From Polyangium fumosum (GTDB taxonomy: Bacteria; Myxococcota_A; Polyangia; Polyangiales; Polyangiaceae): a DNA stretch of 58,431 nucleotides. The stretch's first letter is position 1, and each line of letters begins with the position of its first letter. Of this stretch, positions 17,817 through 26,637 are shown piece by piece. Position numbers and translations under genes: made by a program. The notes under the pieces were generated by a model that saw nothing but the letters and a program-made list of their open reading frames with translations, did no database searches and was not told the DNA's origin. The DNA lies in assembly GCF_005144585.1 (NCBI RefSeq), contig NZ_SSMQ01000078.1, forward strand, positions 1 through 58,431, in the 5' to 3' direction.

Positions 17817-18326
17817 ATGCCCCGTCGTCCGACTCCCGAGCCCGTCGCCGCCAAGGTAGGGGCCCGAATCCGTGATCTGCGCCAGGAGCGCGGCATGTCG
17901 CTCGCGGCCCTCGCCGACGAGAGTGGTCTGTCCAAGGGGCACATGTCGAGCGTGGAGCGCGGGCTCGTTCTGATCACGGTCGGGACCGTGGTCTCCGCCG
18001 CGAAGGCGCTCGGCGTCCCGCCCTTCGTGCTCCTCATGTTCCCCGAGGAAGAGCCGCTCGCCGCGGTGGTCGAGCACGTGCGCGCCAGCGAAGGCGGCGA
18101 CACCGACAAGGCCGCCGCCGCGCTGCGCAAGCTCGTCTTCGGGCCAAACGGTCGCCCGCCGAAGACGGCCACGCCGGCGAAAAACGCCGCGGCGAAGGCG
18201 ACGCCCGTCAAGGCGACGCCCGCAAAAGCCGCGGCCAAGGCCGCTCCCGCGAAGGCCGCCGCCGCTGCCGCACCGGCTCCGGCCGCCACGCCGGCGCCCG
18301 CTGCAAAGGGTCGCCGCAAGCGCTGA
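17817..18326 (+). CDS. XRE-family regulator with histone H1-like Lys/Ala/Pro tail (third paralogue)
   Basis: Residues 1-110 of the 169-residue protein repeat the paralogue layout: HTH with GMSLAALADESGLSKGHMSS and TVVSAAKALGVPPFVLLMF, then PLAAVVEHVRASEGGDTDKA. Residues about 118-169 are an extended tail of AKAxPAKA/KATPxKA units ending GRRKR, like eukaryotic histone H1 C-termini and the tails of several myxobacterial DNA-binding proteins. The tail would bind DNA without sequence preference and may let this paralogue coat or bridge DNA. The start ATG has GAGGTGGAA upstream, matching the second paralogue. The gene is convergent with the Ppx-type gene. Confidence 0.85.
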   Translation: MPRRPTPEPVAAKVGARIRDLRQERGMSLAALADESGLSKGHMSSVERGLVLITVGTVVSAAKALGVPPFVLLMFPEEEPLAAVVEHVRASEGGDTDKAAAALRKLVFGPNGRPPKTATPAKNAAAKATPVKATPAKAAAKAAPAKAAAAAAPAPAATPAPAAKGRRKR

Positions 18327-18377
18327 ACGCCCGGACAACCTCCGCGTCGCGCGCCAAACCCGCGCGGACGGGGGTTT

Positions 18378-18413
18378 GGGGGCGTCCCTCGGTTCGCCCG
18401 AGGTTACGCCCCC
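18378..18413. terminator. strong hairpin between convergent genes
   Basis: GGGGGCGT (18378-18385) pairs with ACGCCCCC (18406-18413), and inside it CCTCGG (18387-18392) pairs with CCGAGG (18398-18403) around TTCGC. It lies between the third XRE gene and the convergent Ppx-type gene. There is no T run, so it may act as a factor-dependent or bidirectional stop. Confidence 0.5.
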
Positions 18414-18450
18414 GCGTGCCCAAGGGTTCTTCCCGTAACACCCGTTTCGG

Positions 18451-20082
18451 TCAGCTTCGTGGCGTCGGAATCGGCGTCTTCCGCGAGGCGGGCGGCACCG
18501 TCGTCGGCGTCCGCGACGCGCCCGTGGCCGCGTCCACGATGCGCACGTCGAGCCCGAGCGCGTCCTTCAACATTCCGCACTTCGCCCCGACGGTCCACTC
18601 TTCGAGCGATCGGTCCTCCGTGCCCGAGAGCTCGAGCACCAGCGTGTCGCCCTCGATGCGCCCGCTGACGCCGGCGACCTTGGCCCGGTGCTCCCGATCG
18701 AGCGCGTCCGCGACCCGCAGGATCGCGGCCATCGCCTTGACCTTCGCCCGATCCTCGCGCGAGAGCGTGCGGAAGTTGTCGTGGTCGAGCTGCGGCGGGC
18801 TCTTTCGGTGGTAGCGCGCCACGTTGGCCACGATCTCGCGCTCCGGGGGCGAGAGGCCCATCAGGTCGGCGTGCACGATGAGGTAGTAGCTGTGCTTGTG
18901 GTGGCCCTCGTACCGCACGAAGTCGCCGACGTCGTGCAGCAGCGCCGCTGCGTGGAGGAGGATGCGGTCGCGCGGGCTCATGCGGTGGCGCGCGGAGAGC
19001 TCGTCGAAGAGGCGCGTCGCGAAGCGCGCCACGAGCATGCCGTGCGCCTCGTCGAAGTGGTAGCGGCGCCCGAGCCGGAGGCACGCCTCGCTCACCGCAG
19101 CCGCCTCGCCGCCGAAATCACGCGGCACGAAGTGCTGGCGCGCGAGGTCGACGAGCACGCCTTCCTTGAGCCCCACGCCCGGCGCCGTGATCGATTCGCG
19201 CCCAAAGGCCTCGGCGACCCGGCAGAGCACGGTCGCCGCGGGGACGATCGTGTCGGCGCGATCGGGCCGGAGGCCGTACGCGATCACGCGCTCGTCCACG
19301 CTCTTCGCCGAGAGCTCGTCGAGCAGCCGGCGCATCGCGCGGACCTCGATCGCGCGTCCCTCGGGGAAGGCGATCGGCATCGGGCAGAGGTCGGCGAGCG
19401 TCTCGATGTTGCCGCCCGTGCCGATGACGACGTCGACGGGCCCGTCGGAGGCGTCCTCGATCTCGCGGAAGGCGTCGGCGCAGACGCGGTCGACGTACTC
19501 TTCGAGGAGCTTTCGGTGGCCCATGTCGATCGGCCCGCGTCCTTCGAGGAAGGCTTCGAGCAGGCGGACGGTCCCGACGGGCAAGGAGCGCGAGTAGACG
19601 GGGAGGCGGCCTTCGAGCAGCGTGAGCTCCGTCGAGCCGCCGCCGATGTCGACGAGGAGCGAGCGACGCTGGCTCATGGGGATGCGCTCGACGACGGCGA
19701 GCTGCACGAGGCGCGCTTCCTCGACGCCCTCGATGATCTCCACGTGCACGCGGCTCTCGCGCTCGGCGCGCTCGACGAAGAGGTCGCCGTTTTGCGCCTC
19801 CCGCGCGGCGCTCGTGGCGACGGCGCGGTAGCGCTCGACCTTCGCCGCGTCCATGGCCGCGCGGAAGCGCTTCAGCGCCTCGCAGGCCGCGCCGATGACG
19901 CCGTTTTCGAGGCGGCCTTTCGTGAAGACGTCGTGCCCGAGCCGCACCGGGGCGCGGTCGACGAGCACGTCGCGGAAGGGGTAAAACCGGGGTCCGTCGT
20001 CCGTGATCAGAGGCGGGTCCACGTCGACCACGCGAAGCCGGATGGCGTTGGACCCGATGTCGATCGCCGCGAGGCGAGCCAT
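18451..20082 (-). CDS. ppx: Ppx/GppA-family phosphatase with C-terminal HD domain
   Basis: The 543-residue protein has the Ppx/GppA ASKHA core (about 1-300): DIGSNAIRLRVV at the N-terminus, VATSAAREAQNG, the LVDIGGGSTEL phosphate-binding loop and VIGTGGN. Residues about 310-480 form an HD-type domain (LHAAALLHDVGDFVRYEGHH). The family hydrolyses polyphosphate or pppGpp, linking phosphate storage to the stringent response. The exopolyphosphatase symbol is the likelier of the two family names but cannot be decided from sequence alone. It is divergent from the small lipoprotein gene with about 40 bp between. Confidence 0.88.
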   Translation of the reverse strand: MARLAAIDIGSNAIRLRVVDVDPPLITDDGPRFYPFRDVLVDRAPVRLGHDVFTKGRLENGVIGAACEALKRFRAAMDAAKVERYRAVATSAAREAQNGDLFVERAERESRVHVEIIEGVEEARLVQLAVVERIPMSQRRSLLVDIGGGSTELTLLEGRLPVYSRSLPVGTVRLLEAFLEGRGPIDMGHRKLLEEYVDRVCADAFREIEDASDGPVDVVIGTGGNIETLADLCPMPIAFPEGRAIEVRAMRRLLDELSAKSVDERVIAYGLRPDRADTIVPAATVLCRVAEAFGRESITAPGVGLKEGVLVDLARQHFVPRDFGGEAAAVSEACLRLGRRYHFDEAHGMLVARFATRLFDELSARHRMSPRDRILLHAAALLHDVGDFVRYEGHHKHSYYLIVHADLMGLSPPEREIVANVARYHRKSPPQLDHDNFRTLSREDRAKVKAMAAILRVADALDREHRAKVAGVSGRIEGDTLVLELSGTEDRSLEEWTVGAKCGMLKDALGLDVRIVDAATGASRTPTTVPPASRKTPIPTPRS

Positions 20083-20123
20083 GGCGGGAGAAGTAGCGGA
20101 GCGGGGCCTGGTTGGCTACTCTC

Positions 20124-20642
20124 ATGGCGCTCATGGCTACCGTCTTGCGAAAGCTCTTGCCGATTGTCGCGACCGCCGCCCTCGGCGCGGCCGCCCTCGG
20201 ATGCGGACCCGAGCCGGTCCGCGCGCCGAACCCCACGAGGACCCTCGATGAGCGCCGTGCGCTCGAGGTCATCCGTCGCGCCGTCGCCCAGGAAGGTGTG
20301 CAGCCCGCGCCGGCCCGCGAGGTCGAGCTGCGCAGCGGCAAGGCGCTCCGCGTCGACGTGAGCGTCGACGGCCACGAGTACGGGATCGCGTACATCTCCG
20401 ACGAGGACCTCGACAAGCTCGGCGACGCCATCAAGCCGCCGAACGGAGCCGACGAAAAGCTCCGGCTGGAGCGCGTCGGCCCCGAGGGCGAGGTCCGCAT
20501 CGTGCTGCTCTACCAGGCGAACTACCGCTACGACGACCTCGCCGGCGAGTCCCACGAGCTCACGACGATCACCGCCGAGCGCACGCTGACGCGTGACGTG
20601 CGCGACTTCATCACGTACGCGAAGACCAAGAAGTTCAAGTGA
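20124..20642 (+). CDS. lipoprotein of unknown function
   Basis: The 172-residue product has an N-terminal hydrophobic segment ending in a lipobox (AALGC, Cys about 27), so it should be a lipid-anchored envelope protein. The rest is a compact charged domain (LDERRALEVIRRAVAQEG, VSVDGHEYGIAYISDEDLDKLG, RIVLLYQANYRYD) that looks like a single folded unit. I do not recognise the family. An ATG at 20133 is an alternative start and would keep the signal peptide. Its stop overlaps the GTG of the next gene by 4 nt, so the two are probably translated together. Confidence 0.7.
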   Translation: MALMATVLRKLLPIVATAALGAAALGCGPEPVRAPNPTRTLDERRALEVIRRAVAQEGVQPAPAREVELRSGKALRVDVSVDGHEYGIAYISDEDLDKLGDAIKPPNGADEKLRLERVGPEGEVRIVLLYQANYRYDDLAGESHELTTITAERTLTRDVRDFITYAKTKKFK

Positions 20643-20905
20643 GCCTCGGCGACAAGATCTCCACGCTGGTGCAGAGCGAGTCCGAGCGCGCTGCGGGGCC
20701 GCGGCGCGCGCTCCTCGTGGCGAGCACCGCGCTTCTCGTCGGGCTCGGGCTCGTGGGGCTGCGCCCGAGTGACCCGAACGATACGAACCTCATCGACCTG
20801 GGCATGGTCCTGACGCTGCTGGCGCTCTTCCTCCTCATCGGCGCCATTCATACGTACGGGCGCCTCGGGCCCGACGAAGGCGAGAAGGGCAGCCGGGGCG
20901 GCTGA
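20639..20905 (+). CDS. small membrane protein, unknown function
   Basis: This 88-residue protein has two predicted membrane helices (about 23-41 and 53-71) with a short loop between them and a charged Gly-rich C-terminus. Its GTG start overlaps the stop of the preceding lipoprotein gene by 4 nt (GTGA), which suggests that the two products work together in the envelope. I do not recognise the family. Confidence 0.65.
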   Translation: MSLGDKISTLVQSESERAAGPRRALLVASTALLVGLGLVGLRPSDPNDTNLIDLGMVLTLLALFLLIGAIHTYGRLGPDEGEKGSRGG

Positions 20906-20953
20906 CGCTCGACGGACTTGCGAAGAAAGCGCGCTTGGACCAGCATCGCGCGC

Positions 20954-21106
20954 ATGCATCGTCCCAGCCGCCAGCACCAGCACCTGCTCGAGAAGATCGC
21001 CCGCAAGGAGTCCCGCGCCAAGGTGAACAACCGCAAGCCCGGTACGCGCCTGAAGCAGTGGAAGAAGTGGGCCGAGGCCTACAAGGCCCTCACCGCGCAG
21101 GCGTAG
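20954..21106 (+). CDS. 50-residue basic protein, unknown
   Basis: The product is strongly basic and helix-prone (QHLLEKIARKESRAKVNNRK, then TRLKQWKKWAEAYKAL), as in small nucleic-acid- or ribosome-binding proteins. It sits in line between the small membrane protein and the S41 peptidase. No good ribosome-binding site is visible ahead of ATG 20954, and the call rests mainly on the amphipathic, low-Pro composition, which differs from random frames in this DNA. Function unknown. Confidence 0.45.
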   Translation: MHRPSRQHQHLLEKIARKESRAKVNNRKPGTRLKQWKKWAEAYKALTAQA

Positions 21107-21203
21107 TCTTCGCGAGAAATACGCTCCCTTCCCGCATTCATCCCCACCGCATCGTCGCGAGGCCGTTGCAACGAGGTCACTCGTCGTTGCACCCTCGCGG
21201 CCG

Positions 21204-22442
21204 ATGCGCGCCTTGCTTCACGGCGGCCTCCTCGCCCTCGGGCTGACCCTCGCCGGCTGCGCCGGATCCCGGGGATCACCCGAGCGAAATCCGCGCGCAT
21301 CCACGGCCCTCACGCCGAGCTTCGCCGCGCTCGTCGCGAGCCCGAGCGACTTCGACGCCGAGCCGCGCGAGGTCACGGCCGCGCTCGCCGAGGCGGATCT
21401 CGACTTCGCGCTCGATGTCTTCACCGACGCGTACGCTGCGCCCGAGGGCCACGCGCCCGTGCCGCCGCGCGCGCGCATCGACGAAGCGCGCCGCGTGATC
21501 CGGAGCCGCGCGATCTGGTCCCCGTTCGAGCTCGCGACGCTCTTGCGTGATCTGCTCCGCGCCGACGATGGCCACCTCGCCTTTGGTTACGGCGGCGAAC
21601 GGCCGCTCCGCCTCGACGCCTTGCCGGCTCCGCCCGCGCCGCCGGTGATCGCAGCTCCGCCCGTGGAGCTCGTCGAAGGCGAGGTCCCCGTCCTCGTGGT
21701 GCGCACCTTCGAGACGGCCGCGGCCGCAGCGCTCGCGACGTTGCCGCGCCTCGCCGAGCGGCTCCGTGAGGCGCCTGCGTTCGTCGTGGATCTGCGCGGC
21801 AACCGCGGCGGGAACTACACCTTCGCCGAGCGCTTCCTGCGCGCGCTCGCGCACGGGCCGATCCTCGCGCTCGGCACGCGGGAGGTCCAGTCCGTGACGG
21901 CGGCGCTCGGACGCGTGAACGCCGCGAAGAGGCGCCTCGCGCGGGGCGACGTGCCGCCGGCCGCGCGCGGGATGTTCCTCGAACACATCACGCGGCTCGA
22001 AGGGCTCGCCGCGGACCACGCCGCGCGCGGGGAAGGACGCGTCGAGATCGTCCGCAAAGGCGAGATCCTGCAAGGCATGGCGCCCGCGCCGCTCGTGGGG
22101 CGCGGCGTGGTGCTCGTCGATCGTGGCTGCGCCTCGGCGTGCGAGATGTTCGTCGCGCTGGCGCGGCAAATCCCGGGGTTGCTCGTCGCGGGGGAGCGCA
22201 CGCGTGGCAGCATGGCGGTCGGCGAGGTCGCGTCGTTCGTGCTCCCGCGCTCGCGCCTCGTGGTCACGCTCGGCACGCGCGCCGTCATGGATCCGCTCGG
22301 CGACTTCGACGAGACGCGTGGGTTCGTCCCCGACCTCGATCTCGCGGGGCCCGATACGCTCGTCGAGGCGCGACACGTGGCCGCGTTCGTGCCCGCCTCC
22401 GCGTGGGCGGCAGCAAAGGCGGGAACGAAAAAGCCGCGTTGA
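21204..22442 (+). CDS. S41-family peptidase-like lipoprotein
   Basis: The 412-residue protein starts with a lipoprotein signal (lipobox LAGC, Cys about 19). The C-terminal half has the tail-specific-protease core: VVDLRGNRGGNYTFAERFL, VLVDRGCASACEMFVALA with the nucleophile serine near 312, and LLVAGERTRGS. In CtpA-type S41 enzymes the last motif reads GERTFGK with the catalytic lysine; here that position is serine. The nucleophile serine is kept but its neighbours are cysteines. No PDZ domain is obvious. It may use a different base, belong to a divergent S41 branch, or be inactive. It acts in the envelope. Confidence 0.8.
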   Translation: MRALLHGGLLALGLTLAGCAGSRGSPERNPRASTALTPSFAALVASPSDFDAEPREVTAALAEADLDFALDVFTDAYAAPEGHAPVPPRARIDEARRVIRSRAIWSPFELATLLRDLLRADDGHLAFGYGGERPLRLDALPAPPAPPVIAAPPVELVEGEVPVLVVRTFETAAAAALATLPRLAERLREAPAFVVDLRGNRGGNYTFAERFLRALAHGPILALGTREVQSVTAALGRVNAAKRRLARGDVPPAARGMFLEHITRLEGLAADHAARGEGRVEIVRKGEILQGMAPAPLVGRGVVLVDRGCASACEMFVALARQIPGLLVAGERTRGSMAVGEVASFVLPRSRLVVTLGTRAVMDPLGDFDETRGFVPDLDLAGPDTLVEARHVAAFVPASAWAAAKAGTKKPR

Positions 22443-22517
22443 CCTCCCAGATGCCTCACGTATTCTCCGTTTTTGCGCGTGCGGGCAGCACCACGCGCGA
22501 GGGCGGGAGGCATCTGC

Positions 22518-23321
22518 ATGCGCAAGGCGATGGCGAACGGAACGAAGGGGGCTTCACGTGCGCTCGCGGTGGCGCTCTTCATCGCGGTAGGTGTCTCCTC
22601 GCAGAGCGCTGACGCGCAAGCGCCTGCGCCTCCGCCGCCGCCCACCCAGCCGGACACCTCGGCGCCGCCGCCCCCTCCGCCGCCGGGGTATGAGCCCGCC
22701 GCTCCGCAGGTCGCGCCGCTGCCGCCGCCGGGATACGCGCCGCCGCCTGGGTATCCGCAGGGCTATCCGCAAGGGTATCCGCCGCCGGGATACGCGCCGC
22801 CTCCCGGGTATCCGCAAGGGTATCCGCCGCCGGGGTACGGGCAGCCGCCTCCGGGGTACGGGCCGAACAGCTATGGATACGGCCCGCCCGGATCCTCGCT
22901 CCCCGCGGCGCTCCCGTACGAAGAAGGGGATCCGATCCCGCCCGGCTACCGCGTCGACAGCCGCATTCGCAAGGGCCTCGTCATCGGCGGCGCCGTGACG
23001 TTCGGCGTCCCCTGGTTCTTCTCCGCCATGATCGCGTCGATCGGCGACAGCCTCTCGCGGAGCTCGGACCTCTGGCCGCTCTACATCCCGGCCCTCGGGC
23101 CCTTCATCGCGATGGGCACGCTCGACACCGAGGGCCCGGGGACCTTCTGGCTCGCGGTCGACGGACTCGCGCAATCGGGCGGCATCGCGATGCTCATCGC
23201 GGGCATCGTCGCCCAGGAAAAGCGGCTCGTCCGATCCACCGAGGTCGGCACCTCCATGACCGTGATGCCTCTCCGGTTCGGCCCGCACGGCGCGGGCCTG
23301 GGCCTCGTGGGGACGATGTGA
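22518..23321 (+). CDS. Pro-rich secreted/membrane protein (first of three tandem paralogues)
   Basis: The 267-residue protein has a signal peptide (about 1-34, ending near ADAQA), then about 105 residues of Pro/Gly/Tyr repeats (PPPGYAPPPGYPQGYPQ-like). The C-terminal domain is shared with the next two genes: EEGDPIPPGYRV, a hydrophobic helix, LGPFIAMGTLDTE, a second helix pair, and a final beta-like strand. The shared domain has about three membrane-type segments. I do not recognise the family or function. ATG 22518 has GGGAGG 8 nt upstream. Its stop overlaps the GTG of the next paralogue by 4 nt. Confidence 0.75.
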   Translation: MRKAMANGTKGASRALAVALFIAVGVSSQSADAQAPAPPPPPTQPDTSAPPPPPPPGYEPAAPQVAPLPPPGYAPPPGYPQGYPQGYPPPGYAPPPGYPQGYPPPGYGQPPPGYGPNSYGYGPPGSSLPAALPYEEGDPIPPGYRVDSRIRKGLVIGGAVTFGVPWFFSAMIASIGDSLSRSSDLWPLYIPALGPFIAMGTLDTEGPGTFWLAVDGLAQSGGIAMLIAGIVAQEKRLVRSTEVGTSMTVMPLRFGPHGAGLGLVGTM

Positions 23322-23995
23322 CGACGCGACGAACGATCCTCTCTCTCGGCACCACGCTGACGATCCTTGGTGCTGCAAGCATCTCCCTGGCGCAGGACGC
23401 GCCCCCGCCTCCGCCGCCGGGCGCCGCGGCGCCGCAGCAGCCGCCGCCGAACGCGCTGCCGCAGCAAGCGCAACCTCCGCCGCCGATGGGCGCGGCGCCG
23501 CCGGGGTATCCGCCGCCGATGGGCGCGGCGCCGCCGGGGTATCCGCCGCGCGGCTTTTATCCGCCGCCGCCGATCTTCGGGCCCTCGCGTTTGCCGTACA
23601 AGGAAGGGGATCCGATCCCGCCCGGCTACGGCATCGAGACGCGGCCGCGGTACGGGATGGCGACCGCGGGCATCGCGACGTTCGCGCCGCTCTACGGCAT
23701 GTCGGTCCTCTTCGCGGCCACCTTCGCCGGCAACGAGGGCGTGGCCGCCGGTTACTACACGCCGCTCTTCATCCCTGTCATCGGTCCTTTCGTCGCGATG
23801 GGCACGTCCGACGCCGAGAGCGTCGGCATCTTCATGCTCATGCTCGACGGCCTCGGACAGGCCACGGGCGCTGCGCTCTTCGTGGCGGGCATGCTCTCCG
23901 ACGAGAAGTTCGTCTCGCGCACCCCGACCGCATTCGATCCGCGCCCCGAGGTCATGGTCGGCCCGCGGGCCGCGACGCTCCGGTGGCATTTCTGA
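23318..23995 (+). CDS. Pro-rich secreted/membrane protein (second paralogue)
   Basis: The 225-residue protein repeats the layout of its neighbours: signal peptide (about 1-25, ...SLAQD), a Pro/Gln-rich linker with two PPMGAAPPGYP units, then the shared domain KEGDPIPPGYGI, hydrophobic segment, IGPFVAMGTSDAE, LMLDGLGQATGAALFVAGM, and a C-terminal strand ending LRWHF. The GTG start overlaps the preceding stop, so the pair is translationally coupled. An aromatic-Phe terminal residue is shared with the third paralogue and is typical of outer-membrane or beta-rich proteins. Function unknown. Confidence 0.75.
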   Translation: MTTRRTILSLGTTLTILGAASISLAQDAPPPPPPGAAAPQQPPPNALPQQAQPPPPMGAAPPGYPPPMGAAPPGYPPRGFYPPPPIFGPSRLPYKEGDPIPPGYGIETRPRYGMATAGIATFAPLYGMSVLFAATFAGNEGVAAGYYTPLFIPVIGPFVAMGTSDAESVGIFMLMLDGLGQATGAALFVAGMLSDEKFVSRTPTAFDPRPEVMVGPRAATLRWHF

Positions 23996-24027
23996 GCCGT
24001 GGATCGACGATGAAAGGACCTCCGTCG

Positions 24028-24810
24028 ATGAACAACCCCAAGCGCACGTCGATCCCGGGCCTCGCGCGCCGCCTCGCGCCGCTCGCCGCGCTCTCGCTGG
24101 GCCTCGCCTCCACGTTCCCCGCGAACGCGCAGCCCGCCCCCGCCGCGCCGCCTGCGCCGCCGCCGTCGACCACGACCACGACCGCCGCGCCCTTGCCCCC
24201 GCCTCCGTCTCCGCCGACGACGGGCGCGGCGTCGACCGACGAGGCACCGGCGCCCACGCCCAAGCGGAAGGCGCCGAGGCTCAGCAACGAGACCTGGGAC
24301 AACAGCCCGCAGCAGCCTCCGATGTGGGCCCCGATCGACGATCCGAGGCTGCCCGTCTTGCCGCGCCGCATCGACTACGAAGAGGGCGACATCCTTCTGC
24401 CGGGCTACGAGCTCAAGACGCGGGCGACGCGGAGCCTCGTCGTCGCCGGGCTCGTCACCTTCGCCGTGCCGTACGGCCTGTCCGCGCTCGTCGGTGGTGC
24501 CTACGTCTTCGACGACGGCGATCGCGACGCCGAGACCTACGGCCCGCTGCTCGTCCCGGTCTTCGGCCCGTTCATCTCGCTCGGCATCGAGAACGCGCGT
24601 ACTTCGGAGTTCCCGAACCCGCGCAGCACCTCGGACGATGTCTACACGTTCTTCATGCTCCTCAACGGCTTCACGCAGATGACCGGCGCCGCCATGCTCG
24701 CCGCCGGCCTCCTCGTGCCCGAGAAGTACCTCGAGCGCGCGCAGTCGCTCCCGGGCAAGCCCGAGCTGTTCGTGGGCGGCAGCTCCGCCGCCGTGCGGTT
24801 CCACTTCTGA
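24028..24810 (+). CDS. Pro-rich secreted/membrane protein (third paralogue)
   Basis: The 260-residue protein has a signal peptide (about 1-35, ...ANAQP), a Pro/Thr/Ser-rich linker with a basic patch (PKRKAPR), and the shared domain: EEGDILLPGYEL, a hydrophobic helix, FGPFISLGIE, LLNGFTQMTGAAMLAAGLL, and a terminal strand ending VRFHF. It is the most divergent of the three, with an insertion between the second and third hydrophobic parts. ATG 24028 has GAAAGGA about 10 nt upstream; ATG 24010 is the alternative. It ends 13 bp before the convergent pgi gene. Confidence 0.75.
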   Translation: MNNPKRTSIPGLARRLAPLAALSLGLASTFPANAQPAPAAPPAPPPSTTTTTAAPLPPPPSPPTTGAASTDEAPAPTPKRKAPRLSNETWDNSPQQPPMWAPIDDPRLPVLPRRIDYEEGDILLPGYELKTRATRSLVVAGLVTFAVPYGLSALVGGAYVFDDGDRDAETYGPLLVPVFGPFISLGIENARTSEFPNPRSTSDDVYTFFMLLNGFTQMTGAAMLAAGLLVPEKYLERAQSLPGKPELFVGGSSAAVRFHF

Positions 24811-24823
24811 GCGCCGCGCCGCC

Positions 24824-26440
24824 TCACGGGGCGGCGGCGACCATCCACGACCAGTCGAGTGGTGACCCCACCTCGGCCTCGGCGCCTTGGCCCCGCACGC
24901 GCAGCACGCCGCGACGCGGGTTCGCCGACAGATGCCGCAGGATCCAGAACACCGTCTCCGGATCGTCGCTGCCCGCCGCGGCCGCGACCTCCGCGAGCGA
25001 GAGCGCCGTCCCCGCCTTCGCGCGGAGCCCGGCGAGCACGCGCTGCTCGAGATCGATCACCGCCTGCGCCGCCTTCTTCCCCGCCTCCACGCCTGGTTGG
25101 TGGTACGCGTTGATGTCCACGAGCTCCGCGTAGATCCCCACGGCCCGCTCGTAGAGCGCGATGAGCGCGCCGAGCGACGTCGCGTCGAGCGCCTCCAGCG
25201 TGATCGTGATCGACGCGCGCCCTCGCTCGTCGAGCGCGCGCCGCGTGCCTTGCAAGAACCCCGAGAGGTAATCCCCCGGCGTCACGCCCGGCTCCACGGA
25301 GAGATCCCCTCGTTGCGGCGCGCGATCGAGCAGCACCTCGAGGAACGTCACGAAGAAGTTGTCGACCCCGTCGCGGAGCTGCTGCACGTACGCGTGCTGA
25401 TCCGTCGAGCCCTTGTTGCCGTAGACGCTGATCCCCTGCCAGACCTCGCGCCCCTGCCGATCGAGCCGCTTGCCGAGCGACTCCATCACGAGCTGCTGCG
25501 CGTACCGGCTGAAGAGCTCCAGCCGATCCTTGTACGGCAGGAGCACCATGTCCTTCTTGCCCGCGCCGCCCGTCGCCGACAGCCACGCCGCTGCGAGCTG
25601 CGCCGCCGGGTTGCGCTTCGTCACGCGCGACCGCGTCACCTCGTCCATCGCGCGCGCGCCGCGCAGCATGTCCTCCACGTCGAGCCCTTGCAGCGCTGCC
25701 GGCAAGAGGCCCACCGCGCTGAGCTCGCTCGTCCGCCCGCCGACCCAGTCCCACATCGGGAACCGATCGAGGAACCCGCGCGCCACGGCGTGCTTGTCGA
25801 GCTCGCTGCCCTCGCCCGTCACGACCACCGCGTGCTTCGCGAAGTCGAGCCCGAGCCGCGCGTAGGCGGCCTCGGCTTCGAGCATCCCGTTGCGCGTCTC
25901 CTTCGTGCCGCCCGACTTCGAGATGACGACTGCGAGCGTCCCGGGGAGCGCGTCGCCGATCGCGTCGAGGGTGCGATCGAATCCGTCGGGATCGGTGTTG
26001 TCGAAGAACCAGACGCGCATGCGATCCGCGGGCGACGTGAGCGCGGCGGAGACGAGCTGAGGTCCGAGCGCCGAGCCGCCGATGCCGATGAGCAAGACGT
26101 CGCGGAAGCGGCTCGCGCGCTCGGGGCGGATGCGCGCGGCGTGCACGTCCTCCGCGAACGTGAGCACGCGGCCGAGCGTCGTGGTGATCGCGTCGCGGAT
26201 CGCCGGATCCGGCGCGAGCTCGGGTGCTCGCAGCCAGTAGTGCCCGACCATGCGCCCCTCGTCGGCGTTCGCGAGCGCGCCGCGTTCGAGCGCTGCCATC
26301 GCCTCGTAGGCCGCCTGCAGCCGCGGCTCGAGCCCGTCGAGGAAGTCCGCCGTCCACCGGACCCGGCTCGTGTCCAGCCAGACGCCGAGGCGCTCGTCGT
26401 GAAAGAGGTGCGCGCGAAACCGGTCGAGCCCGTCGTTCAT
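24824..26440 (-). CDS. pgi: glucose-6-phosphate isomerase
   Basis: The 538-residue enzyme interconverts glucose-6-phosphate and fructose-6-phosphate. Family features are [27 protein letters not shown], the SIS motif [54 protein letters not shown] with the catalytic His region, and [10 protein letters not shown] with the catalytic lysine. The length matches the cyanobacterial/plastid-type long PGI. The C-terminal 70 residues form a small helical domain ([21 protein letters not shown]) before the end. Start ATG 26440 gives a normal family N-terminus. It is divergent from sucA with about 200 bp between. Confidence 0.95.
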   Translation of the reverse strand: MNDGLDRFRAHLFHDERLGVWLDTSRVRWTADFLDGLEPRLQAAYEAMAALERGALANADEGRMVGHYWLRAPELAPDPAIRDAITTTLGRVLTFAEDVHAARIRPERASRFRDVLLIGIGGSALGPQLVSAALTSPADRMRVWFFDNTDPDGFDRTLDAIGDALPGTLAVVISKSGGTKETRNGMLEAEAAYARLGLDFAKHAVVVTGEGSELDKHAVARGFLDRFPMWDWVGGRTSELSAVGLLPAALQGLDVEDMLRGARAMDEVTRSRVTKRNPAAQLAAAWLSATGGAGKKDMVLLPYKDRLELFSRYAQQLVMESLGKRLDRQGREVWQGISVYGNKGSTDQHAYVQQLRDGVDNFFVTFLEVLLDRAPQRGDLSVEPGVTPGDYLSGFLQGTRRALDERGRASITITLEALDATSLGALIALYERAVGIYAELVDINAYHQPGVEAGKKAAQAVIDLEQRVLAGLRAKAGTALSLAEVAAAAGSDDPETVFWILRHLSANPRRGVLRVRGQGAEAEVGSPLDWSWMVAAAP

Positions 26441-26637
26441 CGTCGTACATTCCCCGTCGGTGGCGCCGGGCCGGGCTCGTCCCCGGCCGTCCCCACTTCG
26501 TCGTGGGTACGTATGTAGCGCACCCTGGGGCTCGGGCGCCCGCTCCACCGGTGGTCTCTCTGGTTTCCAGCCCTACGGCCTCCGAAAAAACTGCGCTGGC
26601 GGCGACACCGATCCCGCGTTATTTCCCTGCCGCCCCA

